From positions 30,119,462 to 30,183,461 of the forward strand of contig OX352763.1 of NCBI GenBank assembly GCA_947095585.1: 64,000 nucleotides of DNA, given 5' to 3'. Shown here one piece after another: positions 13,406 to 23,192 of this stretch (within the stretch, counting starts at the first letter, position 1; each line of letters opens with the position of its first letter). Below the pieces are notes generated by a model. It was not told the origin of the DNA. It made no database searches and worked only from the letters and a program-made list of their open reading frames with translations. Source of the stretch: Nephrocerus scutellatus (taxonomy: Eukaryota > Arthropoda > Insecta > Diptera > Pipunculidae). Both the position numbers and the translations under genes were made by a program.

Positions 13406-13526
13406 ACAGCAGCAGCAACAACAGCAGCAGCAACAGCAACAATCGTCAACATCGCAAGCGAATTCTGGCCAGACGTCATTTTCAGCGGGAATGTTTGGCA
13501 ATTTGAATCAATCCAGTTCATCCTAG
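4837..13526 (+). CDS. Tlk: Tousled-like serine/threonine kinase, six coding exons
   Basis: Exons: 4837-7554, 7648-7826, 11345-11537, 11612-11817, 12958-13177 and 13254-13526, all with GT-AG borders. They sum to 3789 nt, in frame, giving 1262 residues. Residues 1-600 are low complexity (Gln/His, Gly, Ser, Val and Ala runs). A basic NLS-like [10 protein letters not shown] follows TPSE near residue 205. The Tousled coiled-coil region starts near residue 600 ([19 protein letters not shown]). The kinase domain begins near residue 920: glycine loop [11 protein letters not shown] lysine in VACK (about 948), catalytic loop HYDLKPGN with Asp about 1049 (HYD, not HRD, as in TLKs), DFGLSK about 1070, then YLPPECF. 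The tail is poly-Gln. In animals TLKs are nuclear kinases that phosphorylate the histone chaperone Asf1 and act in chromatin assembly. I chose ATG 4837 because it follows a splice acceptor; an upstream exon could extend the N terminus. The second coding intron (3.5 kb) is full of transposons. Confidence 0.95.
4906..5175 (+). repeat. CAG/CAA and CAT/CAC trinucleotide-rich coding tract in Tlk
   Basis: Interrupted CAR repeats encoding Gln/His runs in the N terminus of Tlk. Similar Gln tracts recur at about 5785-5800, 6259-6287 and 13373-13442. CAA interruptions are frequent, which normally limits slippage. The mirror-strand open frames here are artefacts of composition. Confidence 0.8.
7935..8940 (+). 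mobile_element. Decayed non-LTR retrotransposon 3' half (RT, RNase H, zinc knuckle)
   Basis: Frame-broken coding on the plus strand inside the second coding intron of Tlk. An RT catalytic box reads FADD at 7971-7982. An RNase H start reads [13 protein letters not shown] at about 8200-8240, and a later RNase H segment reads [15 protein letters not shown] near 8523-8570. A C-terminal Cys/His motif, [17 protein letters not shown] followed by CSCPAL, lies at about 8818-8890. The order RT, RNase H, CCHC matches I/LOA-type LINEs. Several stops and frameshifts make it a pseudogene. Confidence 0.75.
9200..9610 (-). pseudogene. Mariner transposase N-terminal remnant
   Basis: The minus strand encodes two recognisable parts of a mariner helix-turn-helix region. 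The first begins [20 protein letters not shown] and SMTTMRY. The second contains [19 protein letters not shown] followed by [12 protein letters not shown]. The material between them (about 9400-9510) is scrambled, and SMTTMRY-type sequence occurs twice, so an internal duplication or insertion has broken the gene. No catalytic domain is left. It is a different family from the element that starts 200 bp downstream. Confidence 0.7.
9816..11119 (+). mobile_element. Nearly intact mariner/Tc1-superfamily element in Tlk intron
   Basis: The element is about 1.3 kb. Its ends are TAAAGGGTGTTTTTTT at 9816 and, inverted, TAACGGGTGTTTTTTT ending at 11119. TA dinucleotides flank both sides (9814-9815 and 11120-11121), consistent with a TA target duplication. 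It carries one transposase gene on the same strand as Tlk and sits in the intron between the two N-terminal kinase exons. Internally deleted relatives occur at 47.6-48.26 kb. Confidence 0.9.
9930..11105 (+). CDS. Mariner-like transposase (DDD type), frameshifted at its C terminus
   Basis: Single uninterrupted frame from ATG 9930 ([20 protein letters not shown]), about 391 residues. An N-terminal helix-turn-helix pair is followed by a DDE-type catalytic core. The visible acidic residues are in [20 protein letters not shown] and [12 protein letters not shown] count 36 residues between the second and third Asp, so the triad is DD(36)D by spacing. I do not assign a named subfamily. The frame is open upstream to 9894, but the ATG at 9930 is the likely start because the deletion derivatives keep this ATG. 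Compared with those derivatives at 47.8 and 48.05 kb, this copy lacks 4 bp after the codons for SHMP (about 10993). The normal EIVFKC end is therefore lost and an unrelated tail is added. Catalytic residues are unaffected. Confidence 0.85.
   Translation: MNRLTPEQRFQIVEIYFQNQCSIKNVYRALREFYGAHNRPSETTIKNVITKFRSTFTLLDAKPPTRMRRVRTEENIAVVEASVEENDNLSIRRRAQQIGLCPSTLWKILRKDLGLVPYKIQLVQELKPHEYRLRREFSDWSLNQLNEDPFFYRKILFSDEAHFLLNGYVNKQNCRIWSKDNPHAVQELPMHPDKCTVWCGLWAGGIIGPYFFKNEEGRRVTVNGNRYRTMLNEFLLSNLEDMDMDEMWFQQDGATCHTARETIDLLKETFNDNIISRNGPVNWPPRSCDLTPLDYFLWGYVKSLVYVDKPQSIDALETNIQRVIADIRPQMLEKVLENWTSRMTFVKNSRGSHMPLCLNVKCQKIIYQIKKNFGHFIILYVFYSKKKSATS
11818..12957 (+). other. Fourth Tlk coding intron, no genes seen
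   Basis: The intron starts GTGAGT and ends TTTTTCAG. It is AT-rich. One open frame at 12277-12633 resembles no protein I know and has no coding signature. Nothing else is visible. Confidence 0.6.
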
Positions 13527-16500
13527 CTGATGTCGAAACGTAATTCAAATTCCTAATTGCTGAGATTGATTGCAAAAAAGCAAACAACGACAAAGATGGT
13601 GAAAGCTTCACATCCACCAACACCTACACTACCAGCACTCCCATTACCACCACGAAATGCTGCAGCAGAACGACTACCAAGTGCTACAGATGCTGTGGTT
13701 AGAGAAGTCGGAGTAATGGCGATGCGGACAGCGTTGTCGTCGGTCAGGCATAATGATAGTGGTGGTAAAGAAGACATTGATGATGACGACGGTATCAGCA
13801 GCTGTTGCAAGAATAAAACCGTTGATTCGAAACGGTCGATTATTGTCGCTAACAACAACCGATCTCCACCTACAACTCGTGCACGGACTTCTACGCAGAG
13901 ATCAATTAATAGAAAGACGCCGCGCCGACGGCGCTAGCATGAGAATGAAAACATAAGCATCACTATAATCCGAATCCATCAACAGTTAGTCCTCGTTCAG
14001 TGCCAGCCAGCCAGCCAGTCAGTCAACAACGCTCCCGCCTCTGCCTAAAATGGTGTGTTGCGATTTCTTCTACTCCATCGTTATTTTCTTTTTTGCAAAA
14101 TAACTAAGCACAGCAGTACGAATGAAAAATTACAACAAACAAACAAACATGCATAAAAGTTTTTCTACGAAATGTGATATATATTAAAAAGTTAAAAAAA
14201 AGCAAACCAACCTACACAAACCCGAAAAAAACCAACTCCCCACACACAACTCTGTGGTGTGTTTGTTGTTGTTTCTGTCTCCCACAGAGAACAACAACCA
14301 GTGAAAAAAAAACTAAGTCTCATTAGTTTTGTCATCATATATAGAAGCTTTTGAGAATATGTAATAATTTCATTCTTCTTCATTCTTCCAAGAAAATAAT
14401 TCTCCATTATTCGTTTTCGCAATTTTTCGATTTCGTTTTCAAGTTTTACGGGAACAAATTAAGGAAAAAAATAAAATAAAATAAAAAGAACTCCTCGTAG
14501 GTGGTATAAGAGAAAATTTGTGTACTAAGCACACACACAAAGCATGAAAAGTGAAGAAATTTATGTATAAATTGTAGACGACGACACAACGATTATTACA
14601 ATAATACATAGCACAGTCAGATTTGGTCAAGGGTCCGATTTTTTTTTTTGTTTTACAAATAACGATTTTTTCTCCCTTATCTCATTTATATTTTCCAATT
14701 TATTCATTCGAAACGGCATTTCGATTTTAATTGCATGGAATCTATTTTTTTTTTTAATTTGTCTTCTTTTTTTAATTATCGCTCTAAAAATTCCAATTGT
14801 GTACTTGTTTTTACCAATAAACTGTCAATCAATTGACTTCTTTTTGCTTATGGTATTTTAATTACTGTTACTGCTTACATGTGATGGTCAAATTCTCGAA
14901 TAAGAATAAATTGAAAATTAAATGAAAATGTAAATAATTTGACAGCACAGCACGACGAGAGACAGCGATATATTCTATTTACATAAATTCATAAGAAATA
15001 GCGTAATAGTAGAGCCAGCAGCCCTACCTTACCTCCTTACCCAAGACTCGAACTCGTTTGAATCATGTACAAGACTATGCGCCGCCGCCGCCAACGTCAG
15101 ATCAAACGTAGATAAAAAGTTATATTACCCCCCCCCCCCCCTGTAGGCATTTTTTTCATCTCTTGAACAATAATTATAATAATAAATTTATAAAATAAGA
15201 ATAAACAAAACAATCTATTTTACTCTCATCAGCTCAGCTCCATTTACATAAACAATAGGATGATAAACAAAACACAAAATATATCATCAAATATCAAAAA
15301 TGCATTCAACAACAAATCAACTATCCACTTCTCTCTCACTCTCTGTCTCTCTCTCCCTACTCCCCTCACATAAAATAGTAAATAAATTATCTGCATCATA
15401 ATAATACACGAAAAAAAAAAACTTTGTTAACGAATAAATAGTTTCAACAACAACAAGAATGCGACGACAAAAGGAAAATAGGAGAAATATATTCGGGTGA
15501 AGAAGGAAAAGGAAAATATGAAATAGCAGTAGGATATCGCGCGAAATATTTCTGTTTTTGTTGTTTCTTCTGAAAAATTAATCACAAAAACTAAGACTAG
15601 TAGAAAGTTTGTCGTTACTGATCGAAAGGAAAATAAGAAATAGTTAGAACTTATTGATTGTTCTGGAAGATAATAGAGAGCAAGAAAAAAAGAGGAGAAA
15701 TAAACCCCCAATACACATAGAATTTTAATAGTTAAGCGGAAAAAATAAATCAAATCAGAGATAACCTTTAAAGTTAATATAAATTCAATAAAATAATTAT
15801 ATACGTACATATGTATATATAGAAAATATATATGTATGTAGAATAAAATTAAAAATTTAATAATAAAATATTACAAAGAAGAAGATAAAAAGAAACAAAA
15901 ACAAAATGTAAGAACAACAACAAGGAAAACAAAACAAAATTAATGAAAGTTAAACGATGAATAAAAAACGCCTACTTTTTTATTATTATTATATTATATA
16001 ATTATTAAAATAATAAATATAAATATAACTATAAATATTATTATTATTACTATTATTATTATGTATTGATAAATAATTTTTATTATTATATTACTATTAA
16101 TTTAGTTATTAATATTGATTAATTATTATTATATATAAAAAATATATAAATAAATATATATTTGTATATATATATATATATATACATATAAAAAGAAAGA
16201 AGAAAAAATACCGCAAAAAAATACATATACACAACATTATTATAAATTATTGATAGAAAGAAAAATTACTAAATAAAAAGCTGAGAGGAAAACTAAAAAA
16301 TAAAATACAACTCAACAAATTGAACAAAAACAAACACAACCACCACAACAACAACAACAGAAACAAAAACAACAACAACCACAACAATAACAATTCTTAT
16401 TATTATTATATTACCATTATATTATGATTAAATGATTGATTAATTTTATGGTTATTATTGTTATTATCGAATAATAATTGTAATAATTCTGAAAATGGAT

Positions 16501-17400
16501 CATAATTTTACCAATTTAAACTTACAAGAAATATAAACAACAAATTTATATATAAATATATATATATTGCAAAATTGATATTGCAACAACAAACAAGATA
16601 GGAGGAGAAATCAGAAAAAAAAAAAAACAACAAGCAAACAAAAATCCTCCTACTCATCCTCTATACCAATCCAATTTGTTTTTAGACTTATAAAATAATG
16701 ATACAAAATAAATAAGAAATAATTACGCAAAAATAAATATATATGTATATATGAAAAAAAAAGAAAGTGAAGTGATTGTTATTTTTAGTTTTATTTATAA
16801 AATTGTGTTTTCTCAGTGTACTGTGTATAAAATGAATTGAGGTGAAGTGCCGCCACTCTCTTTCACTCGCTCGTGTAGTCAGTCGGTGTTCGGTACTCTG
16901 TAGTCTGTACTTGTGAATACAACACAACCGTAACACACCACGCCAATCATTTTCATCATTTTGTGATTGGACATGCATTTAATTTTATTTTTGTATTATT
17001 GTTTATTATTTAAAGAAATACACACATTTTTGATAAGCCTATCGGTTCGATAGTTGTGCATGCCTTTTTCGTTTCGTTAGGCCTGGTACTACAAACGAAT
17101 CCGGTACGGTTAAGTTTTTTTTTTTCGGATCAGCATTGCCACGGATCACATTTTTTCTGTCCGTCCGCATAAAGTCGTAGTTTTTTAATTCAATTTTATG
17201 TCTTGCGTTAAGATTTGCCTTTTTTTAGGAGTATTTCCGGTCTGTGGGTTGATGGCCTTCAAGACGTCAAATAGTTCGTTCTCCCTTGGCAATAAGTTTA
17301 CAAAAAAAAATATAATACAGAAATTTGAAACTCATTTGCAAAAGTATTCCTTTTCCAAAATTTGCAAAAGGGTCAAAATTATTTCCATTCTAGACCCTCT
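13527..17400 (+). other. Tlk 3' untranslated region and AT-rich downstream flank
   Basis: No protein-like frame follows the Tlk stop. The first 500 bp keep CA-rich low-complexity composition typical of fly 3' UTRs. Candidate AATAAA signals occur at 14816-14821 and repeatedly after 15180, so the transcript end cannot be fixed. A run of 14 C lies at 15128-15141. AT-rich simple repeats (ATT, TA, AAC) fill about 15780-16780, including (TA)n near 16165-16185. Confidence 0.55.
16000..16190. repeat. ATT/TA microsatellite cluster
   Basis: Runs of ATT/TTA triplets and TATATA dinucleotides in the Tlk downstream flank. Purely simple sequence. Confidence 0.75.
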
Positions 17401-17494
17401 AATTTAAATATTCACTCAACTAATTCGTTTTTAAAAGACTTTTTTTTATTTAGCCTGTATGGACCAATGATTACTGTAGCGTATGGGGTTATCC

Positions 17495-18620
17495 TGTCTT
17501 AAAGGATAGAGGAAAAAATCTTATACGCGGTACTCAACAACGTTATACCACGATAATTGCTGCAGGTTGTAATATCTCCTTTCTTATGTATGGGGCACAT
17601 GATGCCTCTTCGCCAGTCTTCTGGCATCGCTTCCTCCTCCCATACTCGCACTATTAGTTCATGAATTCCTTGGTGTATTGCGGGGCCTCCTGTTTTAATC
17701 AGCTCCGCTGGGATACCACCAGATCCCGGGGTCTTATTATTTTTGAGCCAATTTATCGCTCTGCTAACTTCGTCTATGCTTGGTGGCGGCAGTATAGTGT
17801 GGTCTTCAGTCATTGGTGGAGCCTCCAATTCCTCAGGTAGCTGGCCATTAGGCAACTCATGAAAGTGCTCTTCTTCCCATCGCTCTAAGATGTCTTTGAG
17901 ATCGGCGATCTTTGGCTTTGCAGTATATGCAACGCGGTGTATATTGCGACATGCCGCGGACTCTTTGGTAGGACTTCCGCGCCTGGTGCGGTCCTTGCTC
18001 TTTGTACTGTCCTAGTTCACGGACGAAATTCTTCTCCCAGGCTGCTTTCTCTCGCCGCTGAACAGTTTTTTCATATCTTCTAAGCTCTTCACATTCATCT
18101 TCGCGTGCTCACGTTCTTTGAGATTGTTGCATTGCTCCGGTACGCAACAATTCTTACGTTCAGTCGCTAGCTTACATTGGTCATCGAACCAGTCGTTCTG
18201 ATCTCTACGACTGCTGCCTAAGATGGAGTCAGTAGTACTAACGACAGTATTCTTAAGGCGTGTCCATTTGTCATCAACGCATCTCAGCCCCAGGACTTAC
18301 TCGCCCTACATTTGGGGCGAGTCTTATCGCTTGACTGTAACTGTTTCTGGTCTCTTCGCTGCGAAGGGCAGCCGTGTTGACTTGAATCTGATTAGCGGAT
18401 GCTGTCTTTCTTGATGATGCAATCCGCGCTCGGAGCACAATACCAACAAGATAGTGGTCTGAGTCGACGTTGGCCCCTCGGTACGTTCGTACCGTAATCA
18501 ACACGTGGTCTATCTGGTTGCGAGTGGGTGCCAATGTACTGCCTGAATACTGGCTCGCTACCTATTTTAGCATTCATAACTTTCAGAATGATTTTTACAT
18601 CACACTGAGGACAGTCATAG
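17495..18620 (-). mobile_element. Non-LTR retroelement fragment: endonuclease end plus RT start
   Basis: On the minus strand, from 18.6 kb down, endonuclease motifs NAKIGSEPVFRQYIG and NQIDHVLI with SDHYLVGIVLRARI are readable (about 18580-18400). They are fused across a deletion: the exonuclease-endonuclease-phosphatase middle is missing and the frame changes. A basic linker follows (about 18.2-17.9 kb). An RT N terminus is open at 17855-17499 (LKNNKTPGSGGIPAELIK, then CPIHKKGD and CSNYRGITLLSTAYKI). The latter is the conserved start of the fingers domain in RTE-like or related LINEs. It stops before the catalytic YADD. Dead copy. Confidence 0.8.
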
Positions 18621-18789
18621 AGTTCCCATTCGACTGATTCAAAGAATTCTTATTTTTCATCATCTGGGGAATCCTCTGTAGGTGCGTGAATGTTTATGAG
18701 GCTTTTGTTTTTAAATCTGCTCCGCACGCGAAGGGTAAATAGTTAAGATGTTCCGTAGGCACCTATTTACGAACGTTTGTAATCTTTTT

Positions 18790-19350
18790 GTTATAGTAGC
18801 GGTCACCTTCCAAGTGCTGCGGTCATGGACATCATTCCAAACACTGATTTTGCTTTGCCGATTCGGTTGACAATGTCCTGTTCGGTTCCACCTTCGGTCG
18901 AGACAATACTACCAAGATATTGGAAACTCTCTACTCTCTCTCAACCGGTTGTCCAGCAATGTTAACTTAAGTTACTGAGTTAGTGCCGAGGTCGATGATT
19001 TTGGTTTTGGCAGTATTATTTTTCAAACCCGCAACATTTGCCTCCCTTTCCACATTTCTTGTCATCGGGTGCAGCTCCATAATCCTGTGTGAGAGTAAAC
19101 AAACGTCGTCAGCGTAGTCCAGATGTTTGAGTTGAGATGTAAGAATCCAACGAATTCCTCCGTCTTCAGAAGATAAAGCGAAGCACATCGCTAATCACAA
19201 AAAAAAAGTATCGCCGATAGAATGCAACCTTGTCGTACCCCACTTAGGATCTCGAATTCCTTTGACAGCACATTTTCCTCTATGCAGCACATGTCATTTA
19301 GAGCATTTCTGAAGTATTCTGTGTTATTCGCCCTACTCTGCTGATGGTTG
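18790..19350 (-). mobile_element. Non-LTR retroelement RT C-terminal fragment
   Basis: Minus strand: GVRQGC box near 19220-19240, then LTSQLKHLDYADDVCLLS with the catalytic YADD at about 19115, then VAGLKNNTAKTKI and FQYLGSIVSTEGGTEQDI at about 18930-18870. It lies upstream (in minus orientation) of the endonuclease fragment at 18.6 kb. It must therefore be the tail of another copy, or a rearranged part of the same one. Broken by frameshifts. Confidence 0.75.
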
Positions 19351-19734
19351 ACCAATACATAATGATTAAAACTTAAAGTCCGTTATATTTCAAATAATCT
19401 AATTTAGCCTGAATGTACGCAATTCTTCATTCTAATATTAGTGCTTATTTTTGAACGAGCGTGTACATTGCGATTTATCTTGTGATTCGTTTTCCATTCT
19501 TTATCTACTAACTACTTTTCGTAACAATATTGTCAAAAATATATAATCTAAAGGGCACATTATATGATCAATGATCATTAATAATAATCCTTAAATATAA
19601 ACCGTAATAAGTCGGAGTAATCCAAAATGATGCCTGAGAAATGATGTGAATTCATATTTTCTAATTTCATTCATTATTACTACTATTGACATTAATAATA
19701 ACCGTATGTGCCTTTAAAGGTGCTTCCGTTTAGT

Positions 19735-19945
19735 GTTCGTTCAGTTTCCGTTTCGGTCCGACTGTCAGTTACAAGAAAAACTGAACAAAACGGAATCTGA
19801 TCGTATCGTGCGCTTTAAGAAGGGGCTTTTAACGATCCGTTTAGTTCTCCGTTTCTGTCGGAATATCAGTTACAAGAAAAACTAAACGAAACGGAATCTG
19901 ATCAAATCGTGCAATTAAAGATGGTGCTTTTAACGATCCCGATCG
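19735..19945. repeat. Two-unit tandem repeat upstream of the WD40 gene
   Basis: A unit of about 95-100 bp occurs at about 19740-19835 and again at about 19840-19940. Shared blocks include CAGTTACAAGAAAAACT, ACGGAATCTGATC and GCTTTTAACGATCC. A partial third trace (GATCGAATCGTGCACTTT) follows at about 19940. It ends about 60 bp before the predicted start codon, so it lies in the likely promoter or 5' UTR. Confidence 0.75.
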
Positions 19946-20003
19946 AATCGTGCACTTTGAGACGGTAAATAAATTGAAAAAATACTTCATAAGAGTTCGG
20001 AGA

Positions 20004-21816
20004 ATGGCTAATAACAGCGAAATAGGAACATTTCGTGTAAGTAGATATTGTTTTTACTTTTACTAATGCAACATAAATAATGAAACAAATATAGCATACA
20101 ACATTGTACAGTGAAATTAAGCAGTTGTGTGGCTTACCAGGCAACAGTGATAGGCCAAACGATCGCTGGTCATTGCAAAGGGAATTATTCAATCGGGAAA
20201 ATGGCATAGCAGGATCTTTCACATCCAACCAGTACCGAGGAATAGCAAATCTATTCCCACCAAATACCGCTGAACGACTTATGTCTTTGAAATGCAGTAT
20301 ATATATTAGTAAATTCAACAGGGATGGCAGCAAACTTATCCTTGTAACTGAAGGTAATCCCGAAGCCTTATCTTGATTATTACTTCTAAATATTGAACAT
20401 ATATGCAGACAACATAGTGAGGATATTTGACGCTTCCAAGGGTACATATAATACTATAAACAGCATAGAAGCCAAAGACATGGGAGGATGTATTGCTGTG
20501 GATTTTAGTCCCTGTGGATTATATTTTGCTTATCCATCTAGTTCCAACTACTGTAAGTACAAAATTATAATTACAAAATCCAGATACAATACTAACATAA
20601 CATACAAATAAATCGCAGTCTCCGTTGTGCCAATAGCCGGCTCATTCGAAGAAGCACAGCGTCTTTATTTAGGGCAGAAATCCACATTTTCTATACGGTT
20701 TTCTTCCTGTGGTAAAACACTAATCGGGGGCTCTTTCGACTCCTGCATATATATGTGCGATAGGGAAACTAAGAAAACAGAGGCAATAAAGGTAAAACAT
20801 TCAGAGTAACCCATATGATGATGATTGTTAAATTATAAAATCAATTTCAGAATGCTCATTGTAAATTCAGTGAAATTACAGTTCGTTTTGTAAGTGATCA
20901 GAGCTCAGATATTCTTGTAAGCGGCTGTGATCATGGTTTCCTAAAGCTGTGGGACCGACGTTGCTTAGGACCCAGAAACAAAACTCCAGTTGGTACATTT
21001 ATGGGGCATCTCGCTGGAATAACATGCATAGATCCCCGAAATGATGGAAACTACATTTTGTCTAATTCCTTTGACCAAAGCATTAAAATATGGGATTTGC
21101 GTAAGCCGACATCGTCGGGAATTGTCAACACAGGTCCAACGGCTGATGTCAGCGTTATGACTTATAAAGGACACGAAGTAGGTTATACTATGCTTCCAGC
21201 TCAGTTTTCACCAGCTATACAAACCGGTCAGCGATATATATACACAGGCTGCGGAACTGGACGCATTATAAGTAATAAATATATTTGCTTGTGCTTATTT
21301 AAGGAGAAAAGTGCTTACATAAAAATATTGTTTTTAGTATATGACGTTTTAACCGGGGATATCAGACAAGCTATTAAAGGGCACAAGAACTTTATTACTG
21401 ATTTGTCTTGGCATCCAATTCGACCGGAAATTATTTCTTGTTCGGTGAGTAGATACTTTCGTTAAAGCTAACGCAAAAGACAACTTACCTTATTCTTGTT
21501 CTAGTGTGATAGTTACGTCAATTTGAACACATTCAAGAGGAACAACTTACTGAAGCGTAGTTACTCGGATTTAAATCAAAACTTTGAAGTCATAAATGAT
21601 AATGATGAGGAAGATGAGGTGGAAGATGAGGTGGAAGATGAGGTGGAAGATGAGGTGGAAATTGAGATGGAAGACGATGAGGAAGATGATGAGGAAGATG
21701 AAGAGGAAGATGATGAGGAAGATGATGAGGAAGATGATGAGGAAGATGATGAGGAAGATGATGAGGAAGATAATGAGGAAGATAATGAGGAATATAATGA
21801 GGAAGATGCTGAGTAA
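20004..21816 (+). CDS. DCAF11: DCAF11/WDR23-like WD40 repeat protein, seven exons
   Basis: Exons: 20004-20036, 20095-20353, 20409-20552, 20619-20791, 20851-21271, 21338-21444 and 21505-21816. All have GT-AG borders, total 1449 nt, in frame, 482 residues. The WD40 blades read in order: VRIFDASKGTYNTINSIEAK; GGSFDSCIYMCDRET; LVSGCDHGFLKLWDRR; ILSNSFDQSIKIWDLR; then YTGCGTGRI joined across an intron to YDVLTG; then DLSWHPIRPEIISCS. Order and wording match animal DCAF11/WDR23, a substrate receptor of the CUL4-DDB1 ubiquitin ligase. The two WDxR motifs (WDRR, WDLR) are the DDB1-binding type. WDR23 family members target Nrf2/SKN-1-type factors; that role here is inference. The last exon replaces the usual tail with about 70 acidic residues (EEDDEED repeats). 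The start is the first ATG giving exon 1 in frame; the N terminus is short. Confidence 0.88.
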
Positions 21817-21950
21817 TATGATGAGGGAGTGGATGAGGAAGAGCATTTGGGAGATAATGAGCCAGATGCTGAGGAATATGATGAGGGAGTGGATGAGGAA
21901 GAGATGCTGAGGAATATGATGAGGAAGAGGATGAGGAAGATAATGAGTGA
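21595..21950 (+). repeat. Acidic GATGAGGAA minisatellite at the end of the WD40 gene
   Basis: Repeats of GATGAGGAA and GTGGAAGATGAG encode Asp/Glu/Val runs in the last exon and continue past the stop codon to about 21950. Two longer units (about 21781-21840 and 21841-21900) share the same GATGCTGAG-AATATGATGAGGGAGTGG order. The length is likely variable between individuals. Opposite-strand open frames here are artefacts. Confidence 0.85.
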
Positions 21951-22050
21951 GATAATGTGTTGTTATTCGACATCTAATAGCTAAGCTAAAATACAATTCA
22001 CACATCTACTTAATATTCGGATGTGTTCGGCAGCGTAACATAACTTTTCA

Positions 22051-22060
22051 AATAAATAAA
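22051..22060 (+). terminator. Polyadenylation signal of the WD40 gene
   Basis: Overlapping AATAAATAAA about 235 bp after the stop codon, followed by T-rich sequence. Best candidate 3' end signal for the gene. Confidence 0.55.
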
Positions 22061-22694
22061 GTGCCTTAATTTTTTTAAATAAACCTATATGTATATAATA
22101 TCTATATAATAGATTTACAAACGTTTTTATTATATATATAGTAAACGCACGCTTCAGGTGTTTTGTTTTGGCAAAGCGTGGGCTTAGAGAAATATTTGGA
22201 TAGACGAAGAAAAGAAGGTGGATGGAGTTGTTTTCACACCAGAGCACTCAAAAACTAGAATATTGTGCACATAAACCCACAATGATATTGACGGCTCTTT
22301 TTCCAGACTACTTCATACATCAACTTAACCGTCTATGTGAATACAGCAGTATACGGCAACTTTATATCTCATGTAAAGCATCGTATCGTGTGCACTTGTA
22401 ATCTAGATGATCGTGAAAAATGTTCGTGCGTTATTTAGACGAGCTGGGAATCGAATTCTGGGTCATCCTTGTGGAAGCAACTGCGCAATAGACACTGACA
22501 AGGCCTGTTTTTGTTTACATTTTTAACATTAAGTCGTTCCGCAATAAGTTATGCTTGTATAGTACCTAAGTCTTATGTGCTATGTTTTTATATTTGTCAA
22601 CCACACAGTTCAATTGTCATTTTTGATTTTTGCCTTTATAATTTCTAATCGTAAAAACATACGATTGTAGTTTTGTGTAGTTCATATCTGGTTA

Positions 22695-22785
22695 TTAATA
22701 AGAATATTTGGCGCGACAGACCATTGCGGTCCAAGGCCTAACTTTTCGCGACCATTTGTGCTGCGCATGTTAATTTTTGTTATTA
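22695..22785 (-). repeat. SINE 3'-end fragment
   Basis: Minus-strand match to the 3' part of the SINEs at 46.7 and 51.9 kb, including GGCGCGACAGACC and GGTCCAAGGC as read on plus. No tRNA-like head is present, so it is 5'-truncated. Confidence 0.7.
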
Positions 22786-23117
22786 CTTATTACAATTAAG
22801 TTGGAAGAAGTCTAGTGAAGTGTTGCTAATTTTGTTTGACAAATAGAGCTGCTCACGCTCTTAAATAATGTTTGATTCTTCTTTATTTCGGTTTAGGTGT
22901 CTTCTTTGCTATTTTGAGGTTTTGTTGTTTTTAAATTAAAGCTGGCTTTATCATATTCTCCTTCTAAATCGATTAGGATCGCTTAATTTTCTTGCTCTTT
23001 TTCTTGATCCTTCATTGTATTCTTCTTCTTTTTGTTCGTGTCCTCAAGTGGATCACATGTTGCAAGAGTTATTTCTGGTTCAATTTTTGATTTGTTTTTT
23101 GTGTGTTAACAAAGCAC

Positions 23118-23192
23118 GCAAAACACGAATAGTCGCAAGAAGCTAGGCCTTGGACAACAACGGTCTGTAGTGGCAAATATTGTTATTATTCC
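23118..23192 (+). repeat. SINE 3'-end fragment inside the unit-1-specific segment
   Basis: Plus-strand remnant of the same SINE 3' region: GTCGCAAGAAGCTAGGCCTT, then CGGTCTGT, ending in a TTATTATT tail. It lies within the 265 bp that unit 2 of the tandem duplication lacks. It is in opposite orientation to the fragment at 22.7 kb. Confidence 0.65.

Noticed and set aside
13553..13937. Coding frames just after the Tlk stop
   Set aside because: The Tlk reading ends at 13526. The following CA/AC-rich sequence keeps frames open by composition and fits a 3' UTR.
21571..22005. Ile/Leu/Phe- and His/Pro-rich minus-strand frames
   Set aside because: Produced by the acidic minisatellite read backwards.
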